A stretch of 39,897 nt of DNA from CAYRFQ01 sp964423615 (lineage in GTDB: Bacteria > Planctomycetota > Planctomycetia > Gemmatales > Gemmataceae): contig CAYRFQ010000072.1 in NCBI GenBank assembly GCA_964423615.1, positions 1 through 39,897 of the forward strand, in the 5' to 3' direction. The notes under the pieces are model-generated. The model was not told the origin of the DNA. It did no database searches and saw nothing but the letters and a program-made list of their open reading frames with translations. Shown piece after piece: positions 1-8,755 of this stretch. A program made the position numbers and the translations under genes. Position 1 is the stretch's first letter, and each line of letters opens with the position of its first letter.

Positions 1-91
1 AAAAAGAAGAAAAACCGATCTCAAAATCGATCACCGTAGCGCTGTAGTATTAGGTAGATTGTTCGGGCCAGGGCGTAGTCCGTAATCGCAC

Positions 92-122
92 AGTCGTTCT
101 CTCACTGAGTGAGAGAACGACT
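92..122. repeat. Perfect 15-bp inverted repeat (hairpin)
   Basis: Bases 92-106 are the exact reverse complement of 108-122, with one central base. The hairpin lies just beyond the stop codon of the minus-strand gene ending at 165, so it may end that transcript. There is no T-run on either side, so an intrinsic terminator is not proven. Bases 1-91 show no recognisable gene. Confidence 0.7.
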
Positions 123-164
123 AAACAAAGGGGATGAAAGTTTGGCCCGACGTCTCAGCATTGC

Positions 165-485
165 TCATCTCGCGACGGTTCCATGATGTAGTTCTGGAGC
201 CGGAACAGCAGGGAATCGATTCGCGTACAAGAAACGTTCCCACCAGGCAGCTCGACGTATGTTGGGATCGTCGGGTGAGATGATATGGCTTTTGCCGCGT
301 CGGGTGAGGACGACCAGTTTTCCATCTTCCGTGAAGTCCATGACGGTCCAAAATTTGTCAACTTCGTACGTGTAATAGTCGCCACGTGGGGCAGGTTCGA
401 TGTTTCGCGCACGCTCGCACGGATGGACACTGTGCTTGAGTTTACGATAGATGACAAAATCGCCGGTTCGATATGTTTTGGTCAC
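165..485 (-). CDS. Conserved hypothetical protein, about 106 aa
   Basis: A short soluble protein with no recognised domain, signal peptide or membrane segment. A GTG start at 485 is preferred because a near-perfect Shine-Dalgarno (AAGGAGGGAG) sits about 5 bases upstream; the longer in-frame ATG start at 593 has no such site. The protein opens with MTKTYRTGDFVIYRKLKHS and contains a KLVVLTRRGKSHIISPDDP segment followed by an RAAWWERFLYANRFP tail. The 'gDFVIYRK' opening resembles small beta-barrel proteins, but I do not assign it to a family. Protein-like composition and the strong ribosome binding site support a real gene. It lies downstream of the carboxyltransferase gene on the same strand, separated by about 120 bp. 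Function unknown. Confidence 0.6.
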   Translation of the reverse strand: MTKTYRTGDFVIYRKLKHSVHPCERARNIEPAPRGDYYTYEVDKFWTVMDFTEDGKLVVLTRRGKSHIISPDDPNIRRAAWWERFLYANRFPAVPAPELHHGTVAR

Positions 486-605
486 GGGGAACTCCCTCCT
501 TGGGTAATTCGTCGCCCGGAATAATCTAATCCCATTGTACCAAAACATCACCGAAATCGCACTAGCATTGACGCTCTCAAAAGGGGAAATCATTGAGTCA
601 ATAGG

Positions 606-2210
606 CTACACCTGCAACACGCCCGTCTTGAAGGGGCGTTTGTCGTCGAACCGAGTGGCCACCGACAACGCACGCAACAGGGCATTTCTCGTTTGGGCGG
701 GTTCGATAATCGAATCGACCCACAGTCTGGCGGCTGCGTAGCGGATGTCGGTCTGTTGCCGATAATCGGCCTCGACCTTGGCACGCATCGCTTCGAGTTC
801 CTTGGCGTCGGGTTCGTGTCCGGCGCGTTTGAGGGCATCGACTTGGATCTTCAAAAGAGTCTTGGCAGCTTGGGCCCCACCCATGACAGCGTATTGTGCG
901 GTGGGCCATGCGAAAATGAATCGTGGGTCGAAAGCTTTTCCACAGAGGGCATAGTTGCCAGCGCCGTAGGAACCGCCGAGAATCACCGTCAGCTTGGGAA
1001 CGACGCTATTGGAGATGGCGTTGACCAACTTGGCTCCTGACCGAATGATGCCTGCCTGTTCGGAATCTCGCCCGACCATGAAACCGTTGACGTCCTGGAG
1101 AAAGATCAGTGGGGTCCGGGTCTGGTTGCAATCCATCACGAACCGAGCGGCCTTGTCGGCCCCATCGACGTAGATGACGCCACCGTACTCCAACTGTCCC
1201 GTCGCAGACTTCGAGCGTTTCTTCTGGTTGGCAACGATTCCCACCGGCCGTCCGCCGAGTCGGCCCTGTCCACAAACGAGAGTCTGGCCGAATTCGGGCT
1301 TGTATTCGTCGAACGGTTCGTTGTCGAGAATGCACGGCAACAATTCGCGGACGTCGTACTCGCCCTGTGCTTTGTAGATAGTCATGGCGTCTTCGGTGTT
1401 GCGTCCCGGTTGGATGGAACAATCCACCTTCTTGGAATCTTCAGGCCAAACCGCGACGAGTCGGCGAAGACGCGAAAGACACGAGTCTTCGTCGGGTTCT
1501 CGAAAATCGATCGTGCCACTGATCGCCGCATGCATCTTTGCGCCGCCGAGTTCTTCGTGGCTGACCTCCTGGCCGATGGCAGCTTTCACCAGGGCAGGCC
1601 CAGCAAGGTAGAGCCCGCTACCTTCGGTCATTAGCAGCTTGTCGCACAACACTGGGAGATAACCACCTCCGGCGACGCAATTGCCGAGGATCGCCGAGAT
1701 TTGCGGAATTCCCTTAGCCGAGATCACGGCGTTGTTGCGAAAGATCCGCCCAAAGTCGTCTTCGTCGGGAAACACTTCGTCTTGAAGCGGGAGAAAGACC
1801 CCGGCACTATCGACGAGGTAAATCAAAGGCAGCCGGTTTTCCATGGCGATCCGCTGGGCTCGCAGAACTTTCTTCGCTGTCATCGGAAAAAACGCACCGG
1901 CCTTTACAGTGGCATCGTTGGCAATGATCATGGTCTCGCGATCCGAGACCTTTCCAAGACCAACGACAACACCCGCCGAGGGTGCCCCGCCCCATTCGGC
2001 GTACATGTTATAAGCCGCCCATAACCCAAGCTCGAAGAACTCCGTGTCCGGGTCGATCAGCTTGGCGATACGCTCTCGGGCCGTCTGGCGTTCTTTCGCG
2101 TGCTGTCGTTCGATGGCTTGGAGACCACCGCCAAGGTGGATTTGTTCTTCCTCTTGACGGAGGATTTCGAGGAGTTCGGCAACGGGTTGAGACGTTTGCG
2201 GGCCAGGCAT
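606..2210 (-). CDS. Acyl-CoA carboxylase carboxyltransferase (beta) subunit, methylcrotonyl-CoA carboxylase type
   Basis: A 534-residue biotin-dependent carboxyltransferase. It would transfer a carboxyl group from carboxybiotin to an acyl-CoA such as methylcrotonyl-CoA (leucine breakdown) or propionyl-CoA, in the cytoplasm. The two crotonase-fold halves are visible: the N-half carries YLVDSAGVFLPLQDEVFPD (about 131-149) and a glycine-rich NCVAGGGYLPVL oxyanion loop (177-188); the C-half carries GGSYGAGNYALCGKAFDPR and FAWPTAQYAVMGG. The 'FLPLQDEVFPD' segment is characteristic of the MCC beta branch. Length is normal for the family. The partner biotin carboxylase/BCCP subunit is not in the window. 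It is divergent from the FadJ-like gene across 300 bp, which fits a shared role in acyl-CoA breakdown. The ribosome binding site is weak. Substrate choice is inference. Confidence 0.9.
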   Translation of the reverse strand: MPGPQTSQPVAELLEILRQEEEQIHLGGGLQAIERQHAKERQTARERIAKLIDPDTEFFELGLWAAYNMYAEWGGAPSAGVVVGLGKVSDRETMIIANDATVKAGAFFPMTAKKVLRAQRIAMENRLPLIYLVDSAGVFLPLQDEVFPDEDDFGRIFRNNAVISAKGIPQISAILGNCVAGGGYLPVLCDKLLMTEGSGLYLAGPALVKAAIGQEVSHEELGGAKMHAAISGTIDFREPDEDSCLSRLRRLVAVWPEDSKKVDCSIQPGRNTEDAMTIYKAQGEYDVRELLPCILDNEPFDEYKPEFGQTLVCGQGRLGGRPVGIVANQKKRSKSATGQLEYGGVIYVDGADKAARFVMDCNQTRTPLIFLQDVNGFMVGRDSEQAGIIRSGAKLVNAISNSVVPKLTVILGGSYGAGNYALCGKAFDPRFIFAWPTAQYAVMGGAQAAKTLLKIQVDALKRAGHEPDAKELEAMRAKVEADYRQQTDIRYAAARLWVDSIIEPAQTRNALLRALSVATRFDDKRPFKTGVLQV

Positions 2211-2510
2211 TTCTGTTTTCCATGATGGTGGGCAAGTGTTAGACGGGTTGTGGAACTGAGCGGTTGACTCGACACATCTACCTTAGCGAGAACCAGGATG
2301 ATAGCATAGCCTGGTGAGTGGTAAGTAGGAGATTCCGCTAAGGGTACAAGGTACTGAGGTGACTTTCGAGTCGACATAGGATGGTCTCCCAGAGGGGACT
2401 ATCCATTCGTCCTGATCTTAACCCGCTCTCTTCCGTCCTGCGTACAATTCCAGAAGACGGAATGAAACCAATCGACACCACAAGGAAGGAATTACATAGA
2501 GGCACATCTC

Positions 2511-4664
2511 ATGAGCCAAGCAACACCAACGGTCCAAAACGCAGCCCTCAGTCTCGACGTCCAAGACAACATCGCCATCGTCACGTTCGACACGCCGAAT
2601 TCCCGAGCGAATACGATGGGCCAAGGGATTCTTCTCGAACTCGAGCAGATTGTCGACAAAGTCTCCGAACAACCCGGACTCCAGGGTTTGATCTTCCGCA
2701 GCGGCAAGCCCGGAATGTTCATTGCGGGAGCCGACCTCAAGGAACTCGGTGCGGCGATGGGCTCGCCTGAGCAAATCCGGGAAGTGACCCGCCGTGGGTT
2801 GGCCATTATCGCCAAGTTCGAAGCGTTTCCCTTTCCGACGGTTGCTCTCATCGATGGAGCGTGTATGGGTGGTGGGACCGAACTTGCGTTGGGATTCGAC
2901 TACCGACTTGCTGGCACGTCTCTCAAGGTGAATATTGGACTGCCCGAGATCAAAGTAGGACTCATTCCTGGTTGGGGGGGGACCCAACGAATGACTCGGT
3001 TGATTGGTCCAAACCTCGCCGCCGAATTGATCTGCTCGGGAGATGCCGTCAACGCCCAGAAAGCGCGAGACTTGGGAATCGTCTTCGACGTCGTTCCGTC
3101 AGAGTCGATGATGGACGAAGCCAAGAGACTCATCGAGTACGCGAACGAGTCGGGCGAATGGAACACGCTTCGCGAGAAGAAACGCCAACCCATCGGGCTT
3201 TCCGAAGAGCAGCTCGCGTTCACGATGGCCGTCGTTCAAGCCACCGTTCTGGGCAAAACCAAAGGCCAGATGCCCGCGCCGCTCGCGGCCCTCGAAGCGA
3301 TCATCAAGGGAGCCAACTTGACACTCGAAGAAGGACTCAAGATCGAGTCGGAACAGTTCGCGCCGCTCGTCGGTAGCACGATCTCGCGGAACCTGATTGC
3401 ATTGTTCTTCATGGACCAGAAATTGTCGAAAGACCCAGGTGTCCAGGATACTTCCGTCAAGGCAAAAGCCGTCGAGCGAGTGGGAGTGATCGGGGCCGGG
3501 ATCATGGGTGCCGGAATTGCAGGAGCGAACATTCGTCGTGGCGTCTCGGCGTTTCTAGTCGATAAGTTTCCAGAGGCCGTTGATAAGGGCGTCAAATCCA
3601 TCACCAAGAGTATGGAGGGCCGCGTCAAAATCGGAAGGATGACCCAGCAAGAAGTGCTTGAGGCGTTCGGCAAACTCAATACTGGCCAAGACGTCTCGTT
3701 GTTGGCGGACCGGGATGTAGTCGTCGAAGCCATCATCGAAAACGAAGAGGCCAAGATTGGGCTTTTCCAAGAACTCCAAAAAGTCGTTCGTAAGGACGCC
3801 ATTATTGCTTCGAACACCTCGACCATCTCGATCACTCGCATGGCGGAATCGGTCGAGAATCCCGAGCGATTCGCAGGCATGCACTTTTTCAATCCGGTCG
3901 ACCGGATGCGGCTCGTGGAGGTCATTCGCGGCGCGAAGACGAGCGACGAAACAGTTGTGACGCTCGTTGCTCTGGCAAAGAGAATCGGCAAGACCCCCAT
4001 CGTCGTGAGGGATTGTCCGGGCTTCCTCGTTAACCGGATTCTCTTTCCGTACATGAACGAGGCCCTCGCGCTCCTCGAAGAAGGAGCAAGCCCTCGCAAG
4101 ATCGATAAAGCCGCGACGATTTTCGGAATGCCGATGGGCCCAATCACGCTTCAGGACGTCGTTGGACTCGACACCTCCCTGTACGCCGGAACCGTCGTCA
4201 ACACGGCGTATCCCGACCGCGCCGTGTCGGTCTCGATCTTGCAGGAACTCGTGGATGCCGGGCGACTCGGGCAGAAAACCGGTGCCGGTTTCTACAAGTA
4301 CACGAAGGGAAGCCGCGGAGAAGATGATCCGGCGTTGGAAGCAATTTTAGGCAAGTGTCGCAAAGGCCAGAAAGAATTCAACGAACAGGAATTGACGGAT
4401 CGGCTGTTTTTGCCGATGCTTGCCGAAGCCACACGTGTTCTCTCTGAGGAGATCGTGCGGTCGCCGGAAGACCTCGACATGGGTCTGATCCTGGGAATCG
4501 GATTTCCGCCGTTCCGCGGTGGCATACTCCGGTGGGCTGACATCCTCGGGATGAAAGAAATCGTGGACCGCATGGCGAAGTACGAATCTCTGGGTCAACG
4601 GTTTCGACCTACCGACATGATGAAGTCTATGGCTGCGGAAGGAAAACGCTTTTATCCTAATTGA
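2511..4664 (+). CDS. fadJ: Fatty-acid oxidation complex alpha subunit: enoyl-CoA hydratase / 3-hydroxyacyl-CoA dehydrogenase
   Basis: A 717-residue bifunctional beta-oxidation enzyme. It hydrates trans-2-enoyl-CoA and oxidises the L-3-hydroxyacyl-CoA with NAD+. The N-terminal crotonase domain (about 10-200) has the oxyanion glycine loop ACMGGGTELALG and the two catalytic glutamates, E124 and E146 (GLPEIKVGL). An NAD-binding Rossmann motif VGVIGAGIMGAGIAG begins near 324, the catalytic His is H458 in HFFNPVDRM, and two 3HCDH C-terminal domains follow (DCPGFLVNRI). Length equals FadB/FadJ of enterobacteria. A GAGG ribosome binding site lies 8 bases before the ATG. No thiolase (FadA/FadI) gene adjoins it, so the beta subunit must be elsewhere. 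FadB versus FadJ cannot be decided from sequence alone. Confidence 0.93.
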   Translation: MSQATPTVQNAALSLDVQDNIAIVTFDTPNSRANTMGQGILLELEQIVDKVSEQPGLQGLIFRSGKPGMFIAGADLKELGAAMGSPEQIREVTRRGLAIIAKFEAFPFPTVALIDGACMGGGTELALGFDYRLAGTSLKVNIGLPEIKVGLIPGWGGTQRMTRLIGPNLAAELICSGDAVNAQKARDLGIVFDVVPSESMMDEAKRLIEYANESGEWNTLREKKRQPIGLSEEQLAFTMAVVQATVLGKTKGQMPAPLAALEAIIKGANLTLEEGLKIESEQFAPLVGSTISRNLIALFFMDQKLSKDPGVQDTSVKAKAVERVGVIGAGIMGAGIAGANIRRGVSAFLVDKFPEAVDKGVKSITKSMEGRVKIGRMTQQEVLEAFGKLNTGQDVSLLADRDVVVEAIIENEEAKIGLFQELQKVVRKDAIIASNTSTISITRMAESVENPERFAGMHFFNPVDRMRLVEVIRGAKTSDETVVTLVALAKRIGKTPIVVRDCPGFLVNRILFPYMNEALALLEEGASPRKIDKAATIFGMPMGPITLQDVVGLDTSLYAGTVVNTAYPDRAVSVSILQELVDAGRLGQKTGAGFYKYTKGSRGEDDPALEAILGKCRKGQKEFNEQELTDRLFLPMLAEATRVLSEEIVRSPEDLDMGLILGIGFPPFRGGILRWADILGMKEIVDRMAKYESLGQRFRPTDMMKSMAAEGKRFYPN

Positions 4665-4821
4665 TGGTCGATTCGTGAATGCACTCGAGACCGGGAACGC
4701 GAATGGAAAGACTGTTTAGGTTGGTGGTTGTGTAGGGTGTGACCAACGTGAGCGATCGTGCAGGCACACTGCAAATTGCGGTGGTGTGATAACGCTCGGC
4801 TACGCTTTCGCTGGTCCCATT

Positions 4822-4880
4822 CGGACAAACAACGAATGATTGTCCGGTTTGGTTGCCACACTCTAGAAAACCGGACAATC
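4822..4880 (+). promoter_or_regulatory. Two mutually exclusive hairpins, attenuator-like leader
   Basis: Hairpin 2 is a perfect 13-bp stem pairing 4838-4850 with 4868-4880 around a 17-base loop. Hairpin 1 pairs CGGACAA (4822-4828) with TTGTCCG (4840-4846). Both use the same central segment, so only one can form at a time. The element is 62 bases before the YdjM-like start at 4942 and about 160 bases after fadJ. It may be a terminator for fadJ or an attenuator for the downstream gene. There is no long T-run after hairpin 2 (it is followed by CTTACTTCT), so termination is uncertain. Confidence 0.45.
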
Positions 4881-4941
4881 CTTACTTCTCCGTTCCGCGT
4901 CCCATGTCTGATTGTTCCCACCATCATGTTCGGAGCCCCTC

Positions 4942-5631
4942 ATGGCTAGTTATCAAGGACACCTCTCAGTTTCCTCCATGGTTGGAGCGGCCTACGGTAT
5001 GGCCGGAGTTTGGGTATGGGGATTCGATTGGGGAACGGTGTTCCTCGGAGCGGGCATCGCGACACTCGGCGGGTTATTGCCAGACTTGGACAGTGATAGC
5101 GGCGTTCCGGTCCGCGAACTCTTTGGACTAGCTGCCGCGGCGACTCCGGTGTTGTTGTTTCGGCGTGTGGCGTGTTTTGGTTTTTCGTTCGAACAAACGC
5201 TCGTCATCTTGTCGGGGGTGTATTTACTCATCCGATATGGATTCTCGCGGGTCTTCAAAAAGTTCACGGTCCACCGGGGGATGTTTCACAGCATCCCGGC
5301 CATGTTCATCGCAGGGTTGGCTGTTTACCATGCCTACAACTGGACTCCGGAAGATCGGTTTGCCCGCGTGTGGGATCCTCCACACAACAGCGTTCGCGTC
5401 TACCTCGCCATTGGAACTATGCTCGGATTTCTTTCTCACCTTATCCTCGACGAGTTATACAGCGTCGATTTCAATGGACTCCAAATCAAACTCAACAAGT
5501 ATGCTGGCAGCGCTCTGAAGTTTTTTTCGTCGTCGTGGGTTGCCAACGCCGTGTGTTACCTTATCCTCGGAGCGCTTGGATTCCTGGCCTGGTTCGAGTG
5601 GCCAGACTCGGGACTCACAATGAACGAGTAA
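4942..5631 (+). CDS. YdjM/DUF457-type inner-membrane metal-dependent hydrolase
   Basis: A 229-residue polytopic membrane protein of the LexA-regulated YdjM/DUF457 family, predicted to be a metal-dependent hydrolase. The family's metal-site motifs are all present: GGLLPDLDSDSG near 44-55, the central HRGMFHS, and GFLSHLILDEL near the third membrane segment. Hydrophobic segments flank these motifs. The start at 4942 (MASYQGHLSV) was chosen because CGGAG lies 6 bases upstream and the family starts with a short hydrophilic lead; an in-frame start 10 codons earlier is less likely. It stands alone between fadJ and the PARP gene, in the same direction. The substrate of this family is unknown. The leader carries competing hairpins that could regulate it. 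Confidence 0.8.
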   Translation: MASYQGHLSVSSMVGAAYGMAGVWVWGFDWGTVFLGAGIATLGGLLPDLDSDSGVPVRELFGLAAAATPVLLFRRVACFGFSFEQTLVILSGVYLLIRYGFSRVFKKFTVHRGMFHSIPAMFIAGLAVYHAYNWTPEDRFARVWDPPHNSVRVYLAIGTMLGFLSHLILDELYSVDFNGLQIKLNKYAGSALKFFSSSWVANAVCYLILGALGFLAWFEWPDSGLTMNE

Positions 5632-5856
5632 GTTAACGATGGTTAAAAAACGCCAAGAACTGGTAGCTCCTCCTCAACTCCACTTGAAGCTACCGGACGC
5701 ACCACGGACAACTTGATCCAGACTCCTGGCCCTTCAACGACCTGACCGATTGGCACATTTCGGCTACGATCCTTGAACTTGGCTCATTCCTCGGGTACGC
5801 TCATTTTCAAATTAAAATTCCATTTCTTCTACCCAAAAAACACCCGAGGTACAATC

Positions 5857-7314
5857 ATGCCATCGGCCAAGGTGAAAGCCTATAAGTATGGTGCAGCAGG
5901 TCAGCCACCATTCTCCGAAGATTATGAGATCGTCAAGAACTGTGTGCTGCAAGTAACCGAGATCAAGACGAACCACAACAAATACTATGCCCTCGAACTC
6001 CATAAGGGGAACCTCAATGGGGAAGACGTGTTTCGTGTCTTCACTCACTACGGGCGGACCGATGACCTCGAAAACAATCCCAACGCCGGGCAGAAAGAAT
6101 GCCGTTATGCCAGCGACTTGGCCGAGGCCGAGGGTATTTATCTGACGCTCTACAAACAAAAAACTTCGGCGAAGAAGGGCTACAAGGAAGTCTCGCTCGC
6201 GTCGAGCAAAATTGGGTCGGATCAGGCACGCGGCAACAGTTCCGGGAAGGTCGACGACGAGACGTTAGCCAAACTGAACGAGGCGAACAGCACCAAGAAG
6301 AAAGCCAAGCGGAAGAAAAGCTCTCTCGATTCGGGAGTTCAGCGACTTGTCCGTTATCTCTATGACGAAGCCACCAACGCCTTGACGAGTACGGTCAACG
6401 CCAAGATCACCGCCAACGGGATCGAAACTCCGATCGGCATTCTGACGCTTGGACAAATCGCCAAGGGCGAGACGATCCTCGAAGAAATGTATGACATGTT
6501 CACCAACAAGAAGATGAGTATCAAGGTTCGTAAAAATTTGGAAAAGCTAAGTGGCGACTTCTACACAGCCATTCCACACCGGATTGGGCGTTCTCGCGAC
6601 CAGATGGCGGCCGCAGTCATCGACTCACTCGAGAAATTCGATGAAAAACAATCGACACTACAACTCATGAAGGACATGTTACGGGTCAACGGTGAAGGTG
6701 GAAGCGTGCTGTTCGATGAAGAGGTCGATGCCGAATACAAGGCCCTCAAGTGTCAGATCGGATTTTTGGACTCCGACAGCGAGGAGTACCAGAAGATCGC
6801 CGAGTACATCGTCAAAAGCCAGATCAAGTCGAAGTCGATCAAGGTCAAGAACGTCTACACTCTGCGACGTGATGGTGAGTGGGACACTTTCACCGACGAC
6901 ATCGACAACCAACGCCACCTCTTCCATGGGTCTCGGATTTCGAACTGGGTAGGGATTCTGTCTCGCGGAATTCTATTGCCGAAGATCGTCGTGAGTTTGG
7001 GTGTCAACCGAACGGACGCCGGTTGGCTGGGCCACGGGATCTACTTCGGCGACGCAGCTTGTACGAGTTCCTTTTACACAACTCCAGGCCATCACAACAC
7101 AAAGTTCATGGCCGTTGCTCGGGTGGCGCTTGGGAAGATGAAGGAGTATCGCAAGATAACGTACGGGCTCCAGGAACCACCCAAGGGTTACGACAGTTGT
7201 CACGGTGTCCGCCGGAAGCCCAAAGACCACTCCGAGTTCGACGACGATGAATATGTCATCTACACAACTCAGCAACAACGTTTGGAGTATCTGGTCGAGT
7301 TCACTGGAGGGTAG
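5857..7314 (+). CDS. Poly(ADP-ribose) polymerase, PARP1-like (WGR + regulatory + catalytic domains)
   Basis: A 485-residue ADP-ribosyltransferase that would use NAD+ to modify proteins or nucleic acids. Domains in order: a WGR domain (about 15-110; the signature is HYGR at 64-67, Trp replaced by Tyr), a Lys-rich linker (147-156, KKKAKRKKSS), a helical PARP regulatory domain (about 158-280, with GILTLGQIAKG and LSGDFYTAIPH), and the ART catalytic domain (about 290-485). The H-Y-E triad is intact: H357 in LFHGSR, Y396 in GIYFGD and E465 in DDDEYVIY, matching human PARP1 H862/Y896/E988. The catalytic Glu predicts chain elongation rather than mono-transfer. There is no zinc finger or BRCT domain. 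The ATG at 5857 follows a CGAGG site; an upstream in-frame start adds 28 unlikely residues. No PARG or macrodomain gene adjoins it. Confidence 0.93.
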   Translation: MPSAKVKAYKYGAAGQPPFSEDYEIVKNCVLQVTEIKTNHNKYYALELHKGNLNGEDVFRVFTHYGRTDDLENNPNAGQKECRYASDLAEAEGIYLTLYKQKTSAKKGYKEVSLASSKIGSDQARGNSSGKVDDETLAKLNEANSTKKKAKRKKSSLDSGVQRLVRYLYDEATNALTSTVNAKITANGIETPIGILTLGQIAKGETILEEMYDMFTNKKMSIKVRKNLEKLSGDFYTAIPHRIGRSRDQMAAAVIDSLEKFDEKQSTLQLMKDMLRVNGEGGSVLFDEEVDAEYKALKCQIGFLDSDSEEYQKIAEYIVKSQIKSKSIKVKNVYTLRRDGEWDTFTDDIDNQRHLFHGSRISNWVGILSRGILLPKIVVSLGVNRTDAGWLGHGIYFGDAACTSSFYTTPGHHNTKFMAVARVALGKMKEYRKITYGLQEPPKGYDSCHGVRRKPKDHSEFDDDEYVIYTTQQQRLEYLVEFTGG

Positions 7315-7390
7315 AATTCACAACCGGAGTTCTGGAGACGAAAGAAGTTGACGTCGTTGGCGGTTCGGTCGGCATCACGGTTTTGAGCAG

Positions 7391-7418
7391 AAGGTCAGGC
7401 CCACTTCTGGGCGACCTT
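7391..7418 (-). terminator. Imperfect hairpin between convergent PARP and phosphatase genes
   Basis: AAGGT pairs with ACCTT and GCCCA with TGGGC, with a small internal loop between the two stems. It lies between the PARP stop (7314) and the phosphatase stop (7461), so it could end either transcript. There is no strong T-run, so the call is weak. Confidence 0.3.
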
Positions 7419-7460
7419 CCGGCGTGTAATCCTCACGAGCAATTCCCAAAGTCGACTTGC

Positions 7461-7913
7461 TCAAAGTCCCTTTCGGCGGGCGTATTCGTTAACGGCCTCC
7501 ACTTGTTCGTCAGTCTCGACCGAGCCGGGTCGCAATCGTCGAATGCGTGCCAGAGCGTTTCGGGCATTGAGGCCTTGATCGACAAAGTAGCAAGCCAGGA
7601 TGGTCCCTGTTCGACCCATTCCGGCAGAACAATGGACTGCAACGCCCATTTGTTGTTCGTTCGCTCCTCGGATGTTCGAGAGTATTTTGTCGATTTGTTC
7701 TTGGGTTGGGGGCGTCATGTCTATTACGGGTTCGTGGACGTTCATCAACCCCGCATCGTTGATCCAGTGGCGCCGGGGAGGCTCTTCGGTGAGGGAAATG
7801 ACGATTTGGATACCTTGGTCGCGAAGCCACTGGAACTCTTCGAGTTCGAGTGGTTCGGCCATCGCGGCGAGCAACGGCTTGTCGATCCAAGAAAAACCGT
7901 GAGGTTTCGACAT
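7461..7913 (-). CDS. Dual-specificity protein phosphatase, DUSP23-like
   Basis: A 150-residue cysteine-based phosphatase of the atypical dual-specificity group, which removes phosphate from Tyr/Ser/Thr or related substrates. The P-loop is VHCSAGMGRTGT, with nucleophile C95 and R101. The likely general acid is D65 in EPVIDMTPPT. It aligns along its whole length with human DUSP23: the opening GFSWIDKPLLAAMAEP, the ISLTEEPP segment, the P-loop, and the tail RRLRPGSVET (IRRLRPGSIET in the human protein). There is no signal peptide, so it is cytoplasmic. The start codon lies 32 bases after the stop of the release-factor-like gene on the same strand, suggesting co-transcription. It converges on the PARP gene. 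Target proteins are unknown. Confidence 0.9.
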   Translation of the reverse strand: MSKPHGFSWIDKPLLAAMAEPLELEEFQWLRDQGIQIVISLTEEPPRRHWINDAGLMNVHEPVIDMTPPTQEQIDKILSNIRGANEQQMGVAVHCSAGMGRTGTILACYFVDQGLNARNALARIRRLRPGSVETDEQVEAVNEYARRKGL

Positions 7914-7945
7914 GAGGATGACCGTGGGAGAAGGGGACGTTTGGA

Positions 7946-8488
7946 TTACGTGTTCTTCAAAGTCTTTTGGCCGAAGTCAGTTCGGATTGCGTTCGTTTGT
8001 TCCCAAACTTTCGGCGACGTCTGGAGAAAGTCTATCAAATTGCCGGTCGAAATCCCGAGGAATTTGGCCGCGTCGGAGACTCGAGCCTCGTACGCGTGCA
8101 AGACATCGAGAACAAACCCGACGGTAGGCCAGAACTTTGGATTCTTCTTGTTGAACTTGAGTTTGCCTTGATTCCCGAAAATTCCGACCAAATCGTAGGC
8201 TTGTAAAACGTCTGGGAGGTTTGCGGATTTTGGGTCGACTTCGTGGCGAATGTTCAAGTAGAACGACTCGCGGAGACGTTGAATGGCCTTCTCCCGATTT
8301 TCGTGTTGGGAGCGACTTTCTTCGGCTATGACGAGCAGTCCACTCGGGGTATGCCGCAATCGAACCGCCGAACTCGTCTTATTTCGCTTTTGTCCTCCGG
8401 GCCCGCTGGCACGGTAGGTGTCAACTTCGCACTGCCGCATCAACTCACTGTTGCTCAACAAGGCCCATTCTTCACGTGCCATAGTCAT
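7946..8488 (-). CDS. Peptide-chain-release-factor-like protein (GGQ domain)
   Basis: A 180-residue protein with the RF-1 catalytic domain, which hydrolyses peptidyl-tRNA on the ribosome. The GGQ loop is RASGPGGQKRNKTSSAVRL, with GGQ at 31-33. It lacks the stop-codon-recognition domains of RF1/RF2, so it resembles rescue or release-factor-like proteins (ArfB/YaeJ type). Unlike ArfB it does not end in a long basic tail; residues about 120-180 instead form a distinct C-terminal segment (AAKFLGISTGNLIDFL) that looks like a small helical domain. The ATG at 8488 (MTMAREEW) follows an AGGA site; an upstream in-frame start adds 37 non-conserved residues. It is probably co-transcribed with the phosphatase gene downstream. 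Confidence 0.82.
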   Translation of the reverse strand: MTMAREEWALLSNSELMRQCEVDTYRASGPGGQKRNKTSSAVRLRHTPSGLLVIAEESRSQHENREKAIQRLRESFYLNIRHEVDPKSANLPDVLQAYDLVGIFGNQGKLKFNKKNPKFWPTVGFVLDVLHAYEARVSDAAKFLGISTGNLIDFLQTSPKVWEQTNAIRTDFGQKTLKNT

Positions 8489-8755
8489 AGGTATGTCCTG
8501 CCAAAGAGTGGGCTTCGGATACGTCGCCCGGTCAAGCTGTTTCCCTTCTTTAGACTCCTTCCGTGGAAGAGGGTTCGCTCCAGACGCAGGTGTGTACAAA
8601 TCTTCTCAGCGAGCCCCTCATGAATACTTTTCTCTCGACCACCACTTGCCAACTTTGGCACCGCTGAGAATGTCATTATTATAGAGGGGTTCGTCTGCAT
8701 CGTGCGAATCGTCGTCAGCAAAATCAAGACCCCCCAGAAACAAAGGACCAATCCC

